Shown: piece after piece, positions 6,726-9,527 of the stretch
Position numbering within the stretch: the stretch's first letter is position 1
Layout of the letters: each line of letters begins with the position of its first letter
Assembly: GCA_030830385.1 (NCBI GenBank)
Contig: JAURNA010000113.1
Span: forward strand, 1 to 9,527
Reading direction: 5' to 3'
DNA from: Crocinitomicaceae bacterium
GTDB lineage: Bacteria > Bacteroidota > Bacteroidia > Flavobacteriales_D > Crocinitomicaceae
DNA: 9,527 nucleotides
Position numbers and translations under genes: made by a program
Notes under the pieces: generated by a model
The model's database searches: none
Told to the model about the DNA's origin: nothing
Seen by the model: the letters and a program-made list of their open reading frames with translations, nothing else

Positions 6726-6784
6726 ATCAACAACGCTCTTGCGAAAGCCTTGAAATCTTGTTGATAAATTGAACGGGAAGAGCG
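6726..6784 (+). other. Crossing stems (possible RNA pseudoknot) between folA and topB
   Basis: ATCAACAA (6726-6733) is fully complementary to TTGTTGAT (6758-6765), an eight-pair stem. Directly next to its first arm, CGCTCTT (6734-6740) is fully complementary to AAGAGCG (6778-6784), a seven-pair stem whose second arm lies outside the first stem. The two stems therefore cross, as in an H-type pseudoknot. The two 5' arms are adjacent with no linker, which would strain a true pseudoknot, so some fraying or a choice between two hairpins is possible. It starts three bases after the folA stop. It could end or attenuate transcription or control topB; there is no U-tract, so it is not a standard terminator. 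No known RNA family was recognised. Confidence 0.35.
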
Positions 6785-6828
6785 TACCTGCCGCCCCGTG
6801 TTTCCGTAACTTTATCCTTGTCTTTGCC

Positions 6829-6834
6829 AGGAAG
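6829..6834 (+). promoter_or_regulatory. Shine-Dalgarno-like site before topB
   Basis: AGGAAG ends five bases before the topB ATG at 6840. Such a site is uncommon in Bacteroidota, where starts usually lack it, and it supports this start. A TAACTTTA box at 6807-6814 further upstream resembles a -7 element but has no TTG at the right distance. Confidence 0.35.
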
Positions 6835-6839
6835 TAATC

Positions 6840-8960
6840 ATGAAAGTTTGCATTGCCGAAAAGCCCAGTGTTGCGAAAGATATTGCCGAAGTAATTGGTG
6901 CGAAACAGCGCCTGGACGGCTATTATGAAGGCAATGGATACCAGGTTACGTGGACATTTGGACACCTCTGCACCCTCAAAGAACCGCGCGATTACAACGA
7001 AAACTGGAAGTATTGGAAATTGGAGGACCTTCCGATTGTTCCTCCGAATTTTGGCATCAAACTAATCGAAAATCAGGGCGTCGAAAAACAGTTCAATACC
7101 ATCGCCCGACTGGTTCAGAATTGCGATGAAGTAATCAATTGCGGAGATGCCGGCCAAGAAGGAGAATTGATCCAGCGATGGGTGTTGCTCAAAGCGAAAT
7201 GTGCTGCCCCCGTCCGAAGACTCTGGATTTCATCCCTGACCGAAGAGGCGATTCGCGAGGGGTTCAATTCGTTAAAAGAAGCGAAACGCTACGACAATCT
7301 GTACGCAGCAGGAAGTGCCCGCGCAATTGGAGACTGGATTCTGGGGATCAACGGTACACGCCTTTTCACCAAAAAATTCGGGCAGGGAAAATCGACCTTA
7401 TCCATCGGGAGGGTTCAAACCCCCACGCTTGCCATGATTGTTCAACGCCAAAAAGAAATCGACGCCTTTGTGGTTGAAGATTATTGGGAGTTGAAAACGA
7501 TCTACAAAGAACAGGAATTCAATTGCCAAATTGATCGCCTCAAGACGAAAGAGCGAGCTGAAAAGGGACTGGCCTACCTGAAAGACAAGGAATTTGAGAT
7601 TACCTCCTTCGAACAAAAAGAAGGAAAAGAAGGAAATCCGCGCTTGTACGATCTGACTTCCCTGCAGGTAGACGCGAATAAAAAATACGGTTACTCCGCT
7701 GACGATACATTGAAGTTCGTTCAGAGCCTCTACGAAAAGAAGCTGGTTACATATCCCCGCGTGGATACCACCTACCTGTCGGAAGACATTTATCCAAAAG
7801 TGCCGGGGATTTTACGCGGTCTTGTTCACTACACACGTTTTACGCAACAACTGCTCGCAACTGAAATACCCAAATCGAAACAGGTGTTCAACGACAAAAA
7901 GGTCACCGATCACCACGCGATCATTCCAACAGGGATTCAACCTTCAGGCATTTCACCTCCCGAACAGCATATTTACGATCTGATCTGCAAGCGATTCATT
8001 TCTGTTTTCTATCCGGCTTGTGAAGTGTCGAATACAACCGTGCTTGGAAAAGTCGGTGAACTGGAATTCAAAGCAACAGGTAAGCAAATTTTGTCGCAGG
8101 GCTGGCGTGAAGTATATGCCGAAGATAAGCCTGCAAAAGCCAACAAAGAGGAAGAATCCATCATGCCGCACTTTGAGGAAGGTGAACGCGGACCTCATGA
8201 ACCGCATATTCATCAGGGCAAAACTTCACCGCCGAAACACTACACAGAGGCGACGTTATTGCGCGCAATGGAAACCGCGGGAAAACAAGTTGACGACGAA
8301 GAAATGCGGGAATTGATGAAGGACAACGGCATCGGACGTCCGTCTACGCGAGCAAACATCATCGAAACCCTTTTCAGAAGGCGATACATTGAGAAAAAGC
8401 GCAAGAACATTCACGCTACGTCCACAGGAATTGCACTGATTGACACCATTCAAAATGAACTGCTGAAAAGTGCTGAACTCACGGGGCAATGGGAGCGAAA
8501 ACTCCGATTAATCGAAAAAGGAGAATACCAACCCGAGGTCTTCAAGCAAGAGTTGTATTCCATGATACGAACCATCACGGATGAGGTCATCTTTGATCAT
8601 TCCCGATCCCTGCAATTTCTTCAACGCGTTGAACAACACAGCAAAAAGAAACCAACCACCGCAAAACGTACGAAAAAGTCCATTTCATTTGAAGAATACT
8701 CATGTCCTAAGTGTTCATCGACTCTGATGAAAGGAAAATCTGCCGTAGGTTGTTCAAGGTTTCAGGAATGTGGCTTCAAGATTCCTTTCGAATGGATGAA
8801 TAAGAAATTGAGCGACCATCAACTCCTCGATCTGATCACGAAGAAGAAAACCCGTACCATCAAAGGAATTTCAGCACCGGGCAGCGATGACAAAATGACC
8901 GGTATTTTTATTCTGGACGACGGTTTCAATGTGCATTTTGAGCCCAATGTGCAAGAGTGA
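6840..8960 (+). CDS. topB: DNA topoisomerase III (type IA), TopB
   Basis: This 706-residue type IA topoisomerase passes one DNA strand through a transient single-strand break and helps resolve linked or recombining DNA. Domains in order: an N-terminal Toprim domain with E7 in CIAEKPSVAKDIA and CGDAGQEGELI (D103, G105, E107); the conserved SIGRVQTPTLAMIVQRQKEI (188-207); the catalytic tyrosine Y305 in LVTYPRVDTTYL; VTDHHAIIPTG (355-365); NGIGRPSTRANIIETLFRRR (496-515); and a C-terminal four-cysteine zinc ribbon (C622, C625, C638, C644) followed by a short domain ending in DDGFNVHFE. In E. coli TopB the Toprim motif is DPDREG; here the second Asp is Gly, a substitution also common in Gram-positive TopB proteins. 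All other key residues are present. ATG 6840 gives the family's standard N-terminus. A Shine-Dalgarno-like AGGAAG precedes it. It is convergent with the helicase. Confidence 0.96.
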   Translation: MKVCIAEKPSVAKDIAEVIGAKQRLDGYYEGNGYQVTWTFGHLCTLKEPRDYNENWKYWKLEDLPIVPPNFGIKLIENQGVEKQFNTIARLVQNCDEVINCGDAGQEGELIQRWVLLKAKCAAPVRRLWISSLTEEAIREGFNSLKEAKRYDNLYAAGSARAIGDWILGINGTRLFTKKFGQGKSTLSIGRVQTPTLAMIVQRQKEIDAFVVEDYWELKTIYKEQEFNCQIDRLKTKERAEKGLAYLKDKEFEITSFEQKEGKEGNPRLYDLTSLQVDANKKYGYSADDTLKFVQSLYEKKLVTYPRVDTTYLSEDIYPKVPGILRGLVHYTRFTQQLLATEIPKSKQVFNDKKVTDHHAIIPTGIQPSGISPPEQHIYDLICKRFISVFYPACEVSNTTVLGKVGELEFKATGKQILSQGWREVYAEDKPAKANKEEESIMPHFEEGERGPHEPHIHQGKTSPPKHYTEATLLRAMETAGKQVDDEEMRELMKDNGIGRPSTRANIIETLFRRRYIEKKRKNIHATSTGIALIDTIQNELLKSAELTGQWERKLRLIEKGEYQPEVFKQELYSMIRTITDEVIFDHSRSLQFLQRVEQHSKKKPTTAKRTKKSISFEEYSCPKCSSTLMKGKSAVGCSRFQECGFKIPFEWMNKKLSDHQLLDLITKKKTRTIKGISAPGSDDKMTGIFILDDGFNVHFEPNVQE

Positions 8961-9242
8961 AACATCTCCTGCTAATCGGTTTCATTCGCGACAAACGCTG
9001 GTTCCAATCTACCCTTTCTCACGAACCGGTGCCGGTACGCTCAAATTGCATCCTTCTTTTTCAGATGTAAAAAAATTCCTTCGAGGAGTTGCCCCATGAT
9101 GACGTTTCCGGTTGTACGTGGTTTGCTCCCGTGAATTTCGAATACACCCCCGGGGATTTTGGAGAGAGCGTCAACATTCAATCCGCTATCGGCTAGCGAA
9201 ACACAGGCGGCACGAATCTTTTTCAGGCAGGTCGTTCGCAAA
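8961..9242. other. Convergent gap between topB and the helicase
   Basis: Apart from the doubtful minus-strand ORF, this 282-base gap holds nothing firm. There is a near-palindromic ACCGGTGCCGGT at about 9025-9036 and an imperfect T-run/A-run pairing at about 9056-9076 around CAGATG. Either might be part of a bidirectional transcription end, but neither makes a convincing GC stem with a U-tract. Confidence 0.35.
9041..9241 (-). CDS. Doubtful small ORF after the helicase
   Basis: In the convergent gap after topB a minus-strand frame stays open for 66 codons from TTG 9241, two bases after the helicase stop, to TGA at 9041. An ATG at 9310, inside the helicase end in another frame, would give 89 residues. 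The sequence includes AACVSLADSGLNVDALS and PGGVFEIHGSKPRTTGN, is not low-complexity, and reads like protein, but I recognise no family. It uses some codons (ccc, ggg) that are scarce in the sure genes here. It may be a small gene coupled to the helicase or simply an open frame. Confidence 0.2.
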   Translation of the reverse strand: MRTTCLKKIRAACVSLADSGLNVDALSKIPGGVFEIHGSKPRTTGNVIMGQLLEGIFLHLKKKDAI

Positions 9243-9527
9243 TTATCCTTTATCTCCGGAACGCCTTTTCTGGCTTCTACCCGACCGATTGCGATTCGTC
9301 CCCTCTCCATTTTTTTTGCGGTGTTTGTTTGGTCGTCGTTTCTTTTTAGCAGTAGGCGCCTTCCATTCGGGACCTGCTCCGATTTCTTCCGGGGGCTGTT
9401 CTTTTGGGATTTCCGATTCAATTAACCGCTCGATACGGTGAATCCGCGGCATGTCTTTGGGGTTGATCAACGTAATCGCCTCACCCTTTGTGTCTGCCCG
9501 GGCCGTTCGTCCGATGCGGTGTACATA
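9243..9527 (-). CDS. DEAD-box RNA helicase, C-terminal end (5' partial)
   Basis: The frame is open to the window edge and ends in TAA at 9243-9245, giving 94 visible residues. It begins with YVHRIGRTARADTKGEA, which is helicase motif VI (HRIGRTAR) of the DEAD-box family, used in ATP hydrolysis coupled to RNA binding. AITLINPKDMPRIHRIERLI follows, the usual end of the second RecA-like domain. The last 50 or so residues form a Lys/Arg-rich, disordered-looking tail (KKKRRPNKHRKKN and more), as in RhlE-type helicases, where such tails bind RNA. The N-terminal domain with the DEAD motif lies outside the window, so the exact subfamily cannot be set. It is convergent with topB. Confidence 0.9.
   Translation of the reverse strand, partial: YVHRIGRTARADTKGEAITLINPKDMPRIHRIERLIESEIPKEQPPEEIGAGPEWKAPTAKKKRRPNKHRKKNGEGTNRNRSGRSQKRRSGDKG

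Noticed and set aside
6489..6965. 158-codon minus-strand frame across the folA end and topB start
   Set aside because: It runs antisense to two certain genes and has no family signature; opposite-strand openness is explained by their codon use.
6840..8960. topB considered as part of an integrative element
   Set aside because: TopB is common on such elements in this phylum, but the neighbours are housekeeping genes and no integrase, relaxase or attachment repeat is visible.
8957..9070. 37-residue frame from GTG overlapping the topB stop (GTGA), beginning VKHLLLIGFIRDK
   Set aside because: The GTGA overlap is suggestive, but the frame is very short, the hydrophobic run is brief, and a competing minus-strand frame covers part of the same DNA; too weak to call.
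9025..9076. ACCGGTGCCGGT and a T-run/A-run pair considered as a bidirectional terminator
   Set aside because: The GC element is only an imperfect tandem and the T/A pairing has no GC stem; neither fits an intrinsic terminator.

Overview
The window looks like ordinary chromosomal DNA from a member of the Bacteroidota, most likely a Flavobacteriales-type bacterium. The reasons are protein types and motifs typical of that phylum: a TrxR-like ferredoxin/flavodoxin-NADP reductase, a membrane-anchored LytTR regulator, a topoisomerase III with a DAGQEGE Toprim motif, and signal peptides cut just before Gln or Lys. Shine-Dalgarno sequences are mostly absent, and several starts have upstream elements resembling the phylum's TTG...TAnnTTTG promoter. 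Assignment below phylum is a guess. No rRNA, tRNA, CRISPR array, insertion sequence or phage gene was seen.

Layout, left to right. (1) 1-891 (+): the 3' part of an NADPH-dependent flavoprotein reductase, cut by the window edge. (2) 892-3552 (+): a signalling stretch with a four-helix membrane LytTR transcription factor, then a 409-base stretch holding phased CCA repeats and a possible 59-residue secreted peptide or gene remnant, then a two-helix sensor histidine kinase with no response regulator beside it. A possible 34-residue membrane peptide just upstream overlaps the LytTR start codon. (3) 3556-3945 (-): a small secreted protein of unknown function, convergent with the kinase. (4) 4080-6722 (+): a tight run of thyA, a CapA-family secreted metallophosphatase and folA, with 41-base and 4-base overlaps. 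(5) 6840-8960 (+): topoisomerase III (topB), separated from folA by a 117-base spacer that can fold into crossing stems. (6) 9243-9527 (-): the 3' end of a DEAD-box RNA helicase, cut by the window edge and convergent with topB. A weakly supported small reading frame follows the helicase stop.

How the parts fit. ThyA makes dTMP from dUMP and leaves dihydrofolate; FolA reduces it back to tetrahydrofolate, so these two form a classical functional pair. The CapA-type protein between them is not part of that cycle and is the oddest placement in the window. The LytTR protein, a possible exported peptide and the histidine kinase lie in one orientation and could form a signalling locus, but nothing in the sequence proves they act together. 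Nothing here is clearly a new defence or mobile system. The best leads are the thyA-capA-folA arrangement, the crossing stems before topB, the small ORFs around the LytTR gene, and promoter-like elements that nearly touch start codons.
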